A stretch of 64,000 bases of DNA from Mucilaginibacter sp. (GCF_025362475.1 NZ_JANYGH010000019.1:1-64000), one strand, 5' to 3'; numbered from the stretch's first letter, positions 1-9,087 are shown. Notes: generated by a model not told the origin, from the letters alone. Numbers and translations: made by a program.

Positions 1-53
1 AAGTACTTTTGCTCATGTTGGTTATTAAAGTGTGGTAACTCTAATATCAACAC

Positions 54-90
54 AAAAGGGGTGGCTTTTAGCTACCCCTTACTTTTTTTC
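54..90 (+). terminator. Rho-independent terminator of a gene left of the window
   Basis: A 10-bp stem (56-65 with 71-80, one G-T wobble) with a TTTTA loop is followed by a run of seven T at 83-89. It reads as a plus-strand terminator for a gene that ends before the window. Between it and the hemJ stop (212) I see only a degenerate repeat-like stretch (about 100-175). Confidence 0.6.
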
Positions 91-211
91 AAAAAATTCG
101 TTTACCGGACAACAGTGCACTGCGTTCAGGATGACAAAAAGTTTTTTTAGCAAATGCAGGTGGAATGACAAGCGATAGCGTTTGTTTTATCTCAACTCTA
201 ATGCCTTGATT

Positions 212-748
212 CTAACTTTTCTTCTCCCTGAACCGCTTATAAATCTTCACCGCTATCATCAATATTACTGCGAAAGCCACCAGCCCCACAACGCCAAATA
301 TCCAGCTGATTCCGTTTTTGAGAACTGCAAGGAAGACTATCGCGAAGAGAAATATAGTAGCCAGTTCATTCCAAAGGCGTAACTGGGTTGATGTCCATTT
401 AAATACGCCCTTGCGCATTTGCTTCATTTTGTTTTCGCAAATGTGATGGTATACGGCTAAGCCAACTACAAAAACCAATTTAATTTGAAGCCACGCCATG
501 AGTAGCCAACCTTGTTTAAGGTACACCATGGTTAAACCCGCAATAATGGTGATTAACATGGATGGCGTAGCGATGATATACCATAGCTTTCGCTCCATGA
601 TCTCGAACTGGGCAGATAGGATACTGCGGTCGGGTTCGGGCTTGTCTTGCGCTTCGGTATGATAAATAAAAAGGCGCACCATGTAAAACAGCCCCGCCAT
701 CCAGCAGACTACAAAAATGATATGAATGGCGAGAACGTATTGGTACAT
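212..748 (-). CDS. hemJ: HemJ-type protoporphyrinogen IX oxidase (CopD/UPF0093 family membrane protein)
   Basis: This is a 178-residue membrane protein with hydrophobic spans at about 1-27, 52-77, 82-102 and 128-168. His9 and Arg25 in the first span fit the conserved residues of the HemJ family, which oxidises protoporphyrinogen IX to protoporphyrin IX late in heme synthesis. Its place directly downstream of hemE on the same strand supports heme synthesis rather than another CopD-like role. The assignment rests on family appearance and context; length is normal for HemJ. An inverted repeat (about 757-842) fills the gap to hemE. Confidence 0.8.
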   Translation of the reverse strand: MYQYVLAIHIIFVVCWMAGLFYMVRLFIYHTEAQDKPEPDRSILSAQFEIMERKLWYIIATPSMLITIIAGLTMVYLKQGWLLMAWLQIKLVFVVGLAVYHHICENKMKQMRKGVFKWTSTQLRLWNELATIFLFAIVFLAVLKNGISWIFGVVGLVAFAVILMIAVKIYKRFREKKS

Positions 749-756
749 GAAGCAGA

Positions 757-842
757 GCCCCCTAACCCCCTAAAGGGGGAACTTTTTGATTTGCATTATT
801 TATTTTACCCCAACGATAACTCCCCCTTTAGGGGGTCGGGGG
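757..842. repeat. Palindromic intergenic repeat (CCCCCTAAAGGGGG type)
   Basis: C-rich and G-rich arms (about 760-781 and 820-842) flank an AT-rich centre of about 40 bp and can fold into a hairpin. It occupies the whole spacer between hemJ and hemE and reaches the hemE stop codon. A related C/G-rich stretch occurs near 50,615-50,675. It may also weaken read-through from hemE into hemJ. Confidence 0.6.
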
Positions 843-844
843 GC

Positions 845-1870
845 TTAATTCCTGTATTCCTTTATAATTTCTACCGCGTACTTTACATTATCAAAAGGGA
901 TATCGGGCATAATGCCATGACCCAGGTTGAAGATGAAGCCGGGCTCGTCTTTCATACGATCAAACAGGCGGTAGATGCGGTCTTTAATTACTTTTTTATC
1001 GGCGTATAATATATGCGGATCAAGGTTGCCCTGTACAGCTATGCCGGCAGGTAAACGCTTTTTAATATCCAGCAGATCAACATTCCAATCAATCGAGATC
1101 ACATCGGGTTTGGCTTCGGCCATAAGCGGCGCAAAAACCGAGCTGCCTTTGCAGAAGGAGATCACCGGGATATCTTTCCTGTTCAGCTTGCTGATGATCT
1201 GTTGAATGTAATAATGACTAAATTCTTTATAATCATCCCATGCCAGGGCCTGTGCCCAGCTATCGAAGATCTGTACGGCATTTACACCGGCTTCAATTTG
1301 CAGGTTAAGATAATCTGCCGTAACGGTGGCAATTTTTGATAACAGCTGATGGGCCATTGCAGGCTCATTATGCAGCATCAGTTTGGTGAGTTTAAAATCT
1401 TTTGATGATCCGCCTTCAACCAAATAACTCATCACGGTAAATGGCGCGCCTGCAAAACCTATAAGCGGGATGCTGCCATTTAAACGCTGCTGAATTACTT
1501 TAATGGCATCGGCCACATATTGCAGCTTGTCGCCCACATCGGTTTGCAGGTTATCGATGTCTTTTTGAGTACGTACCGGGTTGGCAAACTTAGGGCCAAC
1601 ACCCTGGTTAAAGCTCAGATCGCCACCCATGGCTTCGCCTGTAACCAATATATCCGAAAACAGGATAGCGCCATCAATACCCAATAAATTAACCGGCAGC
1701 ATAGTAACATCAGCAGCAAGCTCTGGTGTTTTGCACATTTCCAAAAAGGAATACTTGTTTTTGATATCCCAATATTCTTTCATGAAACGGCCAGCCTGGC
1801 GCATCATCCATACTGGCGGGCGTTCTGTTTTCTCGGAAAAAGCTGCCTTTATTAATAACGAATCTCTCAT
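845..1870 (-). CDS. hemE: Uroporphyrinogen decarboxylase
   Basis: HemE removes four carboxyl groups from uroporphyrinogen III to give coproporphyrinogen III in the cytoplasm. The 341-residue length is typical. The N-terminal signature PPVWMMRQAGR (residues 18-28) carries the substrate-binding arginines, and GFAGAPFTVMSYL near residue 140 is the second family hallmark. It sits between a TPR/two-component block and hemJ on the same strand as the other hem genes. Start chosen at the ATG giving MRDSLLIKAAF, usual for the family. Confidence 0.95.
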   Translation of the reverse strand: MRDSLLIKAAFSEKTERPPVWMMRQAGRFMKEYWDIKNKYSFLEMCKTPELAADVTMLPVNLLGIDGAILFSDILVTGEAMGGDLSFNQGVGPKFANPVRTQKDIDNLQTDVGDKLQYVADAIKVIQQRLNGSIPLIGFAGAPFTVMSYLVEGGSSKDFKLTKLMLHNEPAMAHQLLSKIATVTADYLNLQIEAGVNAVQIFDSWAQALAWDDYKEFSHYYIQQIISKLNRKDIPVISFCKGSSVFAPLMAEAKPDVISIDWNVDLLDIKKRLPAGIAVQGNLDPHILYADKKVIKDRIYRLFDRMKDEPGFIFNLGHGIMPDIPFDNVKYAVEIIKEYRN

Positions 1871-1883
1871 ATTTTTTAAAAGA

Positions 1884-1994
1884 GAGTCAAGAATTAAGAA
1901 TCAAGAGTTAAGACTTTTTGTAAGGAGCGATCATGGCCTGAGCCTATCCGCTATACATTTTCCAGTCTTGATTCTTGACTCTTGATTCTTAACC
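1884..1994. repeat. Inverted word repeat (TCAAGAATCAAGAGT type)
   Basis: Two arms (about 1884-1914 and 1965-1994) made of the reiterated word tcaaga(a/g)t in opposite orientation flank about 50 bp of other sequence, filling the hemE-TPR gene spacer. The same word recurs inside the ispG coding region near 47,690-47,715. Confidence 0.65.
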
Positions 1995-2519
1995 CTTATT
2001 TTTTGTTTTAATTTCCTTGTGAAGCTTGCTGATCACATCCTTCATTTTGGCTGTAATTTTATCATCATGCTGCTCGGCCAGTAGCAGGTAGGCATTGGCT
2101 TTTTCATAGTCGCCATGCCTTATACTAATATTGGCTACGGTAACCAATGCCGCCACATGATCATTTAATGACTGTAGCGGATATTGTGCCGCTGTTTCAT
2201 AATGCTTTTCGGCGGCTTCAAAATCCTGTTTATTAATGCAGATGCCACCGTAGATATACTCATAATAACCGCGACGTTTTTTACTAAGCCACCGCGGGTT
2301 ACTCATCTCCTTTAACAAGGCCTCGGCCCTGTCAAAATCCTTATGGTGAAAAAACTTAGCCGCAACCACCAGGGTGCCTTGCCTAAAGTAATCCCAGATT
2401 AATAAAATAATCATCAATACCGCTACCGCGGCCAACTCATAAATACCAAGGTACAGCAGTAAACCCAACGATAACAGGAAAATAAAGGCGATGAATATAC
2501 GTGTCCTGTTACTGAACAT
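1989..2519 (-). CDS. TPR-containing inner-membrane protein
   Basis: This 176-residue protein has two hydrophobic spans (about residues 8-24 and 28-44) and then a soluble part with TPR-like helical repeats (FDRAEALLKEM, DFEAAEKHYETA, DYEKANAYLLLAEQ). TPR proteins act as scaffolds; no enzyme motif is visible. Its start overlaps the stop of the response regulator gene (shared base at 2519), so it is co-transcribed and probably translationally coupled with the two-component system. Its function is unknown; a role linked to that sensor is inference. Confidence 0.8.
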   Translation of the reverse strand: MFSNRTRIFIAFIFLLSLGLLLYLGIYELAAVAVLMIILLIWDYFRQGTLVVAAKFFHHKDFDRAEALLKEMSNPRWLSKKRRGYYEYIYGGICINKQDFEAAEKHYETAAQYPLQSLNDHVAALVTVANISIRHGDYEKANAYLLLAEQHDDKITAKMKDVISKLHKEIKTKNKG

Positions 2520-3226
2520 TAATGCTGATTATCTGTAAATTTATAGCCCACACCGCGGATAGAGTGAAAATAAACCGGGTTTTTAGGATCTGGTTCAAAA
2601 TACTTGCGGAACGTAAGGATAAAGTTATCAATGGTACGTGTTGACGGATAAACATCATAGTTCCAAACAGTTTCCAATATCTGCTCACGAGATACCGCGT
2701 CATTCCTGCGCTCAATTAAAAGCTTAAGCAGCATGGTTTCTTTTTTGGTAAGCGGGGTGATTGATTCATCTTCATTAACCAGTTCAAACGAGTTAAAGTG
2801 AATGGTTTTTTCACCTATCTTATAGCTGTTAAACTCTTTAAGGTCATCACCTTTCAGGCTGCGTTTTACCAGGTTGTTTACCCTTAGTATCAATTCTTCC
2901 AGGTTAAACGGTTTGGTTAAATAATCGTCGGCACCTTTTTTAAGACCGGCAATTTTATCCTCGTTGGTATTTTTAGCAGTTAAAAACATGATAGGCACTT
3001 CGGTATTTTCCAGCCTGATAGTTTCAGCCACAACAAAGCCGTCAATCTCGGGCATCATCACATCCAATATCACCAGGTTAAAGCGCTCTTCTTTAAATAA
3101 CTGTAAAGCTTTTTTACCGTTTTTAGCTGTAGAAACTTTATAACCTTCCAGCTCCAGGTTAAGTTTGATGGCTTCTAACAAATGCTCTTCGTCTTCGGCT
3201 AATAAAATTCTCTTCTTGTTTTGCAT
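2519..3226 (-). CDS. OmpR-family response regulator
   Basis: The 235-residue protein has an N-terminal receiver domain (about 6-118) with the acidic pair E11-D12, phospho-acceptor D55 in VILDVMMPEIDG and K85 in FLTAKN, then a winged-helix DNA-binding domain (about 138-232) ending in RTIDNFILTFRKYF and SIRGVGYKF. It lies 10 bp downstream of its kinase and is followed by the TPR gene. It resembles the RprY-type regulators of Bacteroidota; its targets cannot be read from the sequence. Confidence 0.92.
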   Translation of the reverse strand: MQNKKRILLAEDEEHLLEAIKLNLELEGYKVSTAKNGKKALQLFKEERFNLVILDVMMPEIDGFVVAETIRLENTEVPIMFLTAKNTNEDKIAGLKKGADDYLTKPFNLEELILRVNNLVKRSLKGDDLKEFNSYKIGEKTIHFNSFELVNEDESITPLTKKETMLLKLLIERRNDAVSREQILETVWNYDVYPSTRTIDNFILTFRKYFEPDPKNPVYFHSIRGVGYKFTDNQH

Positions 3227-3236
3227 ATACTATAAT

Positions 3237-4112
3237 TTAGGTTAATCCAAAAACAACTTCAAAAACGCTGCCTGCCGGGCGGTTGTCTTTCACTCTGATG
3301 CTGGCATGGTGCTTATCAAGCACTTCTTTTACTATATAAAGGCCCAAGCCGGTACCCTTGGTATTGCGGGTATCTTCACTTCCTACACGGTAAAACTTGT
3401 CGAAAATACGGGGTTTTTCATCATCTGCTATTCCAATTCCATGATCGGCAACTTCAAGATAAATTTTATCGTCTTTGGAGAAGAGTTTAACTGCAACGGC
3501 CGAGCATGGGCTTGAGTATTTAACCGCATTTTCGATTAAATTGGTCACTACCGATGTAAGCGCGAACTTATCGCCGGTGATCTCAATCTTAGGTTCAATT
3601 TCGGCATCGATGATCTGCTGGTTGCAATCGCACTTGGTTACCTGCAGGCGGTTTACAATGCTATCTACCAATACCGATAGGTTAAAACTGGCTTTTGGAA
3701 AACTATATGAGCGGTTATCAATTTTTGATGCCAGCAGCATATTCTCAACCATATCGTCCAAACGCTCTACGTCATTCAGCGATTTACCAATAAAATCGAG
3801 TATTTGCTCCTTGGAGAGATTGCGTTTCTGAATGGTTTGCAGTAATATTTTGATAGATGCCAGCGGCGATTTCAACTCATGCGTTACCGATAACAAAAAG
3901 TTCTTTTTTTGCTCGGATAGCTTTTGCTGGCGGTTAAATGATTTGTGCAGGTTATAGGCCCCAATTACAAATACGGTTATAAACATGCAACCTTCGCCCA
4001 GTATCATACCGGTACGCTTTGGCTGCAGGGAAACCAGCATATACCCCCACCAAATCAGCTCGGCAACGGCATATATGATAAGCGCATAAAAAATTACAAA
4101 TGTCCTTTTCAT
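3237..4112 (-). CDS. Membrane sensor histidine kinase
   Basis: The 291-residue kinase has two N-terminal membrane spans (about 5-24 and 35-53), a short linker, a HisKA domain with H78 in SVTHELKSPLASIK, and a HATPase domain with N box NLIENAVKYSS, G1 DHGIGIADDEKP and G2 GTGLGLYIVKEV. The sensory part between the membrane spans is only about ten residues, so it likely senses the membrane or a partner protein rather than a periplasmic ligand. It is the partner of the response regulator 10 bp downstream. Confidence 0.93.
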   Translation of the reverse strand: MKRTFVIFYALIIYAVAELIWWGYMLVSLQPKRTGMILGEGCMFITVFVIGAYNLHKSFNRQQKLSEQKKNFLLSVTHELKSPLASIKILLQTIQKRNLSKEQILDFIGKSLNDVERLDDMVENMLLASKIDNRSYSFPKASFNLSVLVDSIVNRLQVTKCDCNQQIIDAEIEPKIEITGDKFALTSVVTNLIENAVKYSSPCSAVAVKLFSKDDKIYLEVADHGIGIADDEKPRIFDKFYRVGSEDTRNTKGTGLGLYIVKEVLDKHHASIRVKDNRPAGSVFEVVFGLT

Positions 4113-4117
4113 TACTT

Positions 4118-4242
4118 TGTTTTATTAGTTTTCAGTTTGCAGTGGGCAGTTGGTAGTATTCAGTTGGCAGTTTGAAGTTCTGTTTTTTTTGCGAACTGCG
4201 AGCTGCAAACTGAGAACTGCCAACTGAAAACTGCCCACCGGC
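4118..4242. repeat. Inverted word repeat (CAGTTGGCAG type)
   Basis: Left arm about 4130-4180 and right arm about 4194-4237 are built from the word cagttggcagtt and its reverse complement, with a poly-T centre. The repeat fills the complete spacer between the histidine kinase start and the hemL stop. No gene or clear promoter is seen in it. Confidence 0.65.
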
Positions 4243-5613
4243 TTACTTCCCGTTAAATACCAAATCAAGACTATCAAAAATAGCTCTTTTTGTTTTCTCT
4301 AAATCAATTTTAGTATGTGCCGATGATATAAAACCAACCTCATAACCCGATGGACCGAGGTAAATACCGCGGTTAATTAATTCACGATGAAACTTTTTAA
4401 ATTTCTCCATACTGGAGGCATCAATATCTTCGGCTTTACGAATATACTCTTTATCTGTAAAAGCAAACCAGAATATCGAACCGATGCCAAATACCTTGAA
4501 TTTATAATTGCGGGCGGTAGCAAAACGCTGTATAGCCTCGGTAAATTCTTCGGTTTTGTTGTTAAGGTCGCGGTAAAAACCCATACGTAATAGCTCACTC
4601 AACTGCGCAATACCCGCCGCCATAGCCACCGGGTTGCCCGATAGTGTACCAGCCTGGTAAACTGAACCTTCTGGCGATACATTACTCATGATAGCTGCCG
4701 ATGCGCCATAAGCGCCTACAGGCAAGCCACCACCTATAATTTTACCATAGGTGATAATATCCGGCTTGATCTGGTAATAGCCAGCCGCGCCTTCAAAGCC
4801 AACACGGAAACCCGATATCACTTCATCAAATATCAACACGGTGCCGTTTTGGGTACATAGCTCGCGTAAAAATTGCAGGTATTCTTTTTCCTGTAACAGC
4901 AAGCCGTTATTAGCCGGTACGGGTTCAATAATTACAGCGGCTATCTGGTCTTTAAAGTCCTCGAAAGCTTTTGTTAGTGCAGCTTTATCATTTAATGCCA
5001 CTACGATGGTTTCATCGGCAAAGGCTTTTGGTACGCCCGCAGAGGAGGTTTCGCCAAAGGTTACCAGGCCCGAGCCTGCTTTAACCAGCAGCGCATCTAC
5101 GTGCCCGTGATAGCAGCCTTCAAACTTTAATATCTTATCGCGTTTGGTGTAACCCCTGGCCAACCTGATGGCCGACATTACGGCTTCGGTACCCGAGCTT
5201 ACAAAACGGATCTTTTCAATAAATTTATTGTTCTTCAGTATCAGCTCGGCCAGTTCATTCTCCAGGGCCGTTGGCGCACCGAAGGACATGCCATGCTGCA
5301 TCACCTCAATTACCTTTTCCCGTACCTTAGTGTTGTTATGACCAAGGATGAGCGGTCCCCATGAACAGCAAAAATCAATAAACTCGTTACCGTCTGCATC
5401 CCAGATATGGCTGCCATCGCCCTTTTGTATAAACAGGGGTGTACCATATACTGATTTAAAAGCCCTTACCGGTGAGTTAACCCCACCAGGGAAATAGGTT
5501 TTGGCTTTCGCATACAATTCGGCAGATTTTTCCCTGCTGATATCGGGTTTACCGGTACTGTTTACAGGCTCATTAGTATCACCCGAAAACATCTTTTTTA
5601 TTGAATCTAACAT
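4243..5613 (-). CDS. hemL: Glutamate-1-semialdehyde 2,1-aminomutase
   Basis: HemL converts glutamate-1-semialdehyde to 5-aminolevulinate, the second step of the C5 pathway, using PLP. The PLP lysine is K291 in TYGKIIGGGLPVGAYG; FPGGVNSPVRAF (41-52), SSGTEAVMSAIRLARGYT and EVISGFR are family signatures. At 456 residues it carries an extra N-terminal stretch of about 25 residues (MLDSIKKMFSGDTNEPVNST) before the usual family start. Together with hemA (29,829-31,055) this shows the glutamyl-tRNA route. Confidence 0.95.
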   Translation of the reverse strand: MLDSIKKMFSGDTNEPVNSTGKPDISREKSAELYAKAKTYFPGGVNSPVRAFKSVYGTPLFIQKGDGSHIWDADGNEFIDFCCSWGPLILGHNNTKVREKVIEVMQHGMSFGAPTALENELAELILKNNKFIEKIRFVSSGTEAVMSAIRLARGYTKRDKILKFEGCYHGHVDALLVKAGSGLVTFGETSSAGVPKAFADETIVVALNDKAALTKAFEDFKDQIAAVIIEPVPANNGLLLQEKEYLQFLRELCTQNGTVLIFDEVISGFRVGFEGAAGYYQIKPDIITYGKIIGGGLPVGAYGASAAIMSNVSPEGSVYQAGTLSGNPVAMAAGIAQLSELLRMGFYRDLNNKTEEFTEAIQRFATARNYKFKVFGIGSIFWFAFTDKEYIRKAEDIDASSMEKFKKFHRELINRGIYLGPSGYEVGFISSAHTKIDLEKTKRAIFDSLDLVFNGK

Positions 5614-5675
5614 CTTTTTAAACTCTAAATTCTAATTTCTAAACTCTAATTTTTTAAAATCCTAAAGTTTAAAAT

Positions 5676-5763
5676 TTCCGTCATTGCGAGGTACGAAGCA
5701 ATCCCCGATTTGCAAATCCGCTCTGCATAGTTTGGGATTGCTTCGTGCCTCGCAATGACGGGT
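5676..5763. repeat. Palindromic repeat (CGTCATTGCGAGG family)
   Basis: The arms at about 5680-5706 (gtcattgcgaggtacgaagc...) and 5734-5761 (...gcttcgtgcctcgcaatgac) are nearly perfect reverse complements around a centre of about 27 bp, so the RNA or single strand folds into a long hairpin. A fragment of the same family is visible near 56,837-56,860. It lies between hemL and hemB and is flanked by AT-rich and CCTTT-rich word repeats (5612-5672 and 5780-5842). Confidence 0.75.
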
Positions 5764-5846
5764 TTATTTAATTTTTTATTTTAACCTTTCACCTTTGGCT
5801 TTTTCCCTTTGGCCTTTCACCTTTTGCCTTTCACCTTCAACCTCAA

Positions 5847-6830
5847 TTAAATCCATTTATTCTCCAAAACTTCCTTGGCATGATAAGTCAAAATAGCTGT
5901 AGCGCCTGCTCTGCGGATGCTGGTAAGCACCTCGGTTATGGCACGCTGCTCATTAAGCCAGCCGCGTTGTATGGCAGCTTTAATCATGGCATATTCGCCG
6001 CTTACGTTATAGGCAGCTACCGGCAATTCGGTATTATCTTTTATTAGTTTTATTACATCCAGGTAGGGCAGTGCCGGTTTTACCATTAAAAAGTCGGCGC
6101 CTTCCAGCTCGTCTAAATTGGCTTCTATCAATGCTTCACGCTGGTTGGCAGGATTCATCTGGTAGGTTTTTTTATCGCCAAATTTAGGTGCCGAATTTAA
6201 TGCATCCCTGAAAGGGCCATAAAACGCGCTTGCATACTTGGCGGAGTAAGACATGATAGAAACGTTTGTAAAGCCGTTTTCGTCCAACACATTGCGAATA
6301 TATCCTACCCGACCGTCCATCATATCTGATGGGGCAATAATATCCGCGCCGCATTGGGCATGAGCAAGGGCCATTTTACCCAATACTTCCAGCGTTTCGT
6401 CATTCTGGATCTCGCCATTTTTAACAATACCATCGTGACCGTCGCTGCTGTAGGGGTCCATCGCTACATCGGTAATTACACAAGCCTCCGGAAAGTTCTT
6501 CTTTACCTCGCGGATAGCCCGCAGGTACAAACTTTCTTCGCGGTGACTTTCGGTAGCCATGGTATCTTTTAAAGATTCATCGATATTAGGGAAAAGATCA
6601 AACGAATTTAAACCCAGTTTAAGGCAGCTTTCAATCTCGCGCAGCAAATTATCAATAGAATAACGATATATACCCGGCATGGAAGCAACTTCTGTTTTCT
6701 GGAATGTACCATCAACAATAAACAGCGGGAAAATCATGTTAGCCGCGCTAACATGCGTTTCCTGCACCATTTGGCGTATTACTTCACTTTTACGGTTTCT
6801 ACGTGGTCTTTGTAACATTTTTTGGTTCAT
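5847..6830 (-). CDS. hemB: Porphobilinogen synthase (delta-aminolevulinate dehydratase)
   Basis: HemB condenses two 5-aminolevulinate molecules into porphobilinogen. Schiff-base lysines are K198 (SYSAKYASAFYGPFRDA) and K251 (FLMVKPALPYLD). The metal-site segment DVAMDPYSSDGHDG (121-134) has Asp in place of the cysteines of zinc enzymes, so this is expected to be a magnesium-type enzyme; that is inference from the known split of the family. Length 327 is normal. It is in the hem block between hemL and the hemC-hemD fusion. Confidence 0.95.
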   Translation of the reverse strand: MNQKMLQRPRRNRKSEVIRQMVQETHVSAANMIFPLFIVDGTFQKTEVASMPGIYRYSIDNLLREIESCLKLGLNSFDLFPNIDESLKDTMATESHREESLYLRAIREVKKNFPEACVITDVAMDPYSSDGHDGIVKNGEIQNDETLEVLGKMALAHAQCGADIIAPSDMMDGRVGYIRNVLDENGFTNVSIMSYSAKYASAFYGPFRDALNSAPKFGDKKTYQMNPANQREALIEANLDELEGADFLMVKPALPYLDVIKLIKDNTELPVAAYNVSGEYAMIKAAIQRGWLNEQRAITEVLTSIRRAGATAILTYHAKEVLENKWI

Positions 6831-7000
6831 TAGTTCATTGGTTCATTAGTTTATTGGTCTTTTCAGGCTGATCCTGCATAAACCACTGAACTAAAGAGCC
6901 AACGAGCATTATATGATTTTTTGTTCCTTAATTCACGGATCCTAACACATTGGCAAAGCTTCTAAAAGCGATAACAATGAACCAGTGGACCAATGAACGT
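6826..7000. repeat. Word-repeat spacer (GGTTCATTAGTTCATT type)
   Basis: Reiterations of ggttcattag (about 6826-6866) are matched by reverse-complement words (atgaaccagtggaccaatgaac, about 6975-6997), leaving a spacer of about 110 bp. It fills most of the gap between hemB and the hemC-hemD gene. No gene is seen. Confidence 0.5.
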
Positions 7001-7001
7001 C

Positions 7002-8600
7002 TTATAATCCAAACACTGCTTCTGCCAGTCCAACTTCATCGGGTGAGTAGGGCAGCGTGTATTTTACACCCATTTCATCAAACTTTTTGCCGGTTGATTT
7101 ACCTATCGCCACCACTTTTTGGTATGGATCAAGCAGGTTACCGGCAAAATAAGCCTCTACGTTTGATGGACTGGTAAACACCATTACATCGGCGCCGCTG
7201 GCTTCCACATCTTCTTCAAGCACGGTTTCGTAAACCGGCAGATCAATAATCTTTGTATCGGCAGATAAACCCTGCTGGATACTCCTCATCGGGCTTTCGG
7301 CGCCGGGGAAAAGTACAATAGAACCATTGGCCAGTTTGGCAAATTCTTCGGCTACGTCGGCAGTATCGGTACCCTCGCCCACATAGTTGGTAAAGTAACC
7401 TTTACGGCGCAGCATCTCTTCAGATCCGCTGCCCATAACGCCAAACTTTACCTTTTTAGGAAATTGCGGGTTCAGCTGGAAGAAATACTCCACCGCGTTT
7501 TTACTGGAGAAAAACACCCAGTCGATATTTTTTAATATATAGGAGTCGAGTTTGGTCATCACCGGTACGGTGCGGATCAGGGAACGGGCTTCTATCTGAA
7601 TGCCCCGGTTTTCCATCGACTTTTTAAAATAGCTTTGATCAGATAGTTCTCTCGATATAAAAACTTTAAGCGGAAACTTCCTGTCTTTAGCAAACTTGGC
7701 TACTATCTTTTGAGCCAAACCTTCTGTAGTTGCGGCTTCTACAAACAAACGATCGGGAAATTCATCGCCCTCGTTGGCTTTAGATGTAAATACCTGGAAC
7801 ATGCCCTCATCCCTGCGGCAATAAACGCCCAGAGGCAGGTGGCAGCCACCGCCAAATAATTTAAGCACAGTACGTTCAACGGCTAACTCCTCGGCAACAT
7901 CCGGGTGGTGCAGGGCTTGCAGGGCCTCAAAAAGTTCATGATCTGTTTCGCGGATCTGGATAGCCAAAGCGCCCTGCGCAGGTGCAGGGATCAACTCGGC
8001 GGGGGTAAGCTCTTCTACATGAAACTCGCTCAGGTCGATACCTAAACGACTAACACCGGCTTTGGCCAGCATAATGGCATCATATTTTTCATCGCGCAGT
8101 TTGCCAATACGGGTAGGCACATTGCCACGCAGCTCCTCTATCTCCAGGTCGGGACGGTAAGCCAGCAGCTGGGCCTTACGCCTGTTGGATGATGTACCCA
8201 CGGTAGCACCGTATTTAACGGATAGCTTTTGGTGCACATCAACACAATCTTTCAATATCAACAACAGTTCAGAGGGGTCTTCCCGTTCTGAAACTGCTGC
8301 GATTATGAGTCCCGGAGGGTTTTCAGTTGGCAGGTCTTTATGCGAGTGAACCGCAAGATCAATAGTGCCAGCCAGTAATTCTTCTTCTAATTCTTTAGTG
8401 AAAAAACCCTTGCCTTCCAGCTTATCAAAGCTGAGGTTGAGGATGCGGTCGCCCTGGGTTTTAATGATTTTTAGTTCGGCTGTTATGTTTAAAGCAGCAA
8501 GGCTGTCTTTAACAAAATTAGCCTGCCATAGCGCTAAATCGCTACCTCTTGTTCCAATTATCAGTTTTCTGTCCAAAAGAATGTTTGTTTGCAGGTGCAA
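7002..8600 (-). CDS. hemC: Hydroxymethylbilane synthase / uroporphyrinogen-III synthase fusion
   Basis: The 532-residue protein joins two consecutive heme enzymes. Residues about 11-305 are porphobilinogen deaminase: IIGTRGSDLALWQA, HSHKDLPT (85-92) and the dipyrromethane-cofactor cysteine C253 in GGGCHLPLG. Residues about 313-532 match a HemD-type uroporphyrinogen-III synthase (poorly conserved family; FSSKNAVEYFF, FTSPSNVEAYF and AIGKSTGKKFDEMG fit). No separate hemD is present in the block, which supports the fusion. The single chain could pass unstable hydroxymethylbilane directly to the second domain. Confidence 0.92.
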   Translation of the reverse strand: MHLQTNILLDRKLIIGTRGSDLALWQANFVKDSLAALNITAELKIIKTQGDRILNLSFDKLEGKGFFTKELEEELLAGTIDLAVHSHKDLPTENPPGLIIAAVSEREDPSELLLILKDCVDVHQKLSVKYGATVGTSSNRRKAQLLAYRPDLEIEELRGNVPTRIGKLRDEKYDAIMLAKAGVSRLGIDLSEFHVEELTPAELIPAPAQGALAIQIRETDHELFEALQALHHPDVAEELAVERTVLKLFGGGCHLPLGVYCRRDEGMFQVFTSKANEGDEFPDRLFVEAATTEGLAQKIVAKFAKDRKFPLKVFISRELSDQSYFKKSMENRGIQIEARSLIRTVPVMTKLDSYILKNIDWVFFSSKNAVEYFFQLNPQFPKKVKFGVMGSGSEEMLRRKGYFTNYVGEGTDTADVAEEFAKLANGSIVLFPGAESPMRSIQQGLSADTKIIDLPVYETVLEEDVEASGADVMVFTSPSNVEAYFAGNLLDPYQKVVAIGKSTGKKFDEMGVKYTLPYSPDEVGLAEAVFGL

Positions 8601-8689
8601 ATTTAATTTTTTATAAGGATGATATAAACATCAATTACACTTATTAGTGGGAATTATAACAATATGACCTTTTTATGTGGTTTTTTGTT

Positions 8690-8830
8690 AAAGGTTAAAG
8701 GGGAAAGGTTAATGGGGGAAGGGAGAAGGGAAATAAAAAAGGGGCTGTCCTGCTGAGCCTGTCGAAGCATGTGGGCAAAGGCCTCTGCGCGCGCCCTTCG
8801 ACAAGCTCAGGGTGACAAGCCTTTTTAGAA
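8690..8830. repeat. Palindromic repeat, CCTGAGCCTGTCGAAG family, reverse orientation (copy 1)
   Basis: After a purine-rich run (8690-8740), a unit at about 8736-8826 has arms ctgctgagcctgtcgaag and cttcgacaagctcaggg around the centre catgtgggcaaaggcctctgcgcgcgcc. It is the reverse orientation of the copies at 42,116-42,205 and 42,350-42,437 and shares their centre sequence. It fills the spacer upstream of hemC. Confidence 0.8.
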
Positions 8831-8850
8831 TCCATTACATCACGCCCCTC

Positions 8851-9087
8851 TTACCCCACCAACGGCCTCGTCACTTTTTGCAGGCCGAATATAAATTCTA
8901 TTTGTTTTTCCAGATGACCGGTTAGTGTTTCCCATTCGCTAAACCGCTCGGGGCCTAATAAAATCTGGTTGGTTTCGGTATTCCAGTAGCCAGCGCTTTG
9001 GGGCAGCTGTGCCGATTCGGCAACCTGTATGCTGATCACCTGTTTACTTAACTTATCAAAAAAAGAGATCGTTTGCCGTAACGCCAT
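8851..9087 (-). CDS. Small protein of unknown function
   Basis: A 78-residue ORF on the minus strand with ordinary codon use and a mixed-charge, soluble composition (contains SAGYWNTETNQILLGPERFSEWETL). I do not recognise a family. It stands alone between the hem block and a divergent beta-helix lipoprotein gene, so context gives no hint. It could be a real small gene or chance; no signal peptide or membrane span is seen. Confidence 0.5.
   Translation of the reverse strand: MALRQTISFFDKLSKQVISIQVAESAQLPQSAGYWNTETNQILLGPERFSEWETLTGHLEKQIEFIFGLQKVTRPLVG

Noticed and set aside
8736..8826. CRISPR-like reading of the repeated CCTGAGCCTGTCGAAG units
   Set aside because: The units are palindromes scattered singly in both orientations, with no regular spacers and no cas genes; they are intergenic repeats.
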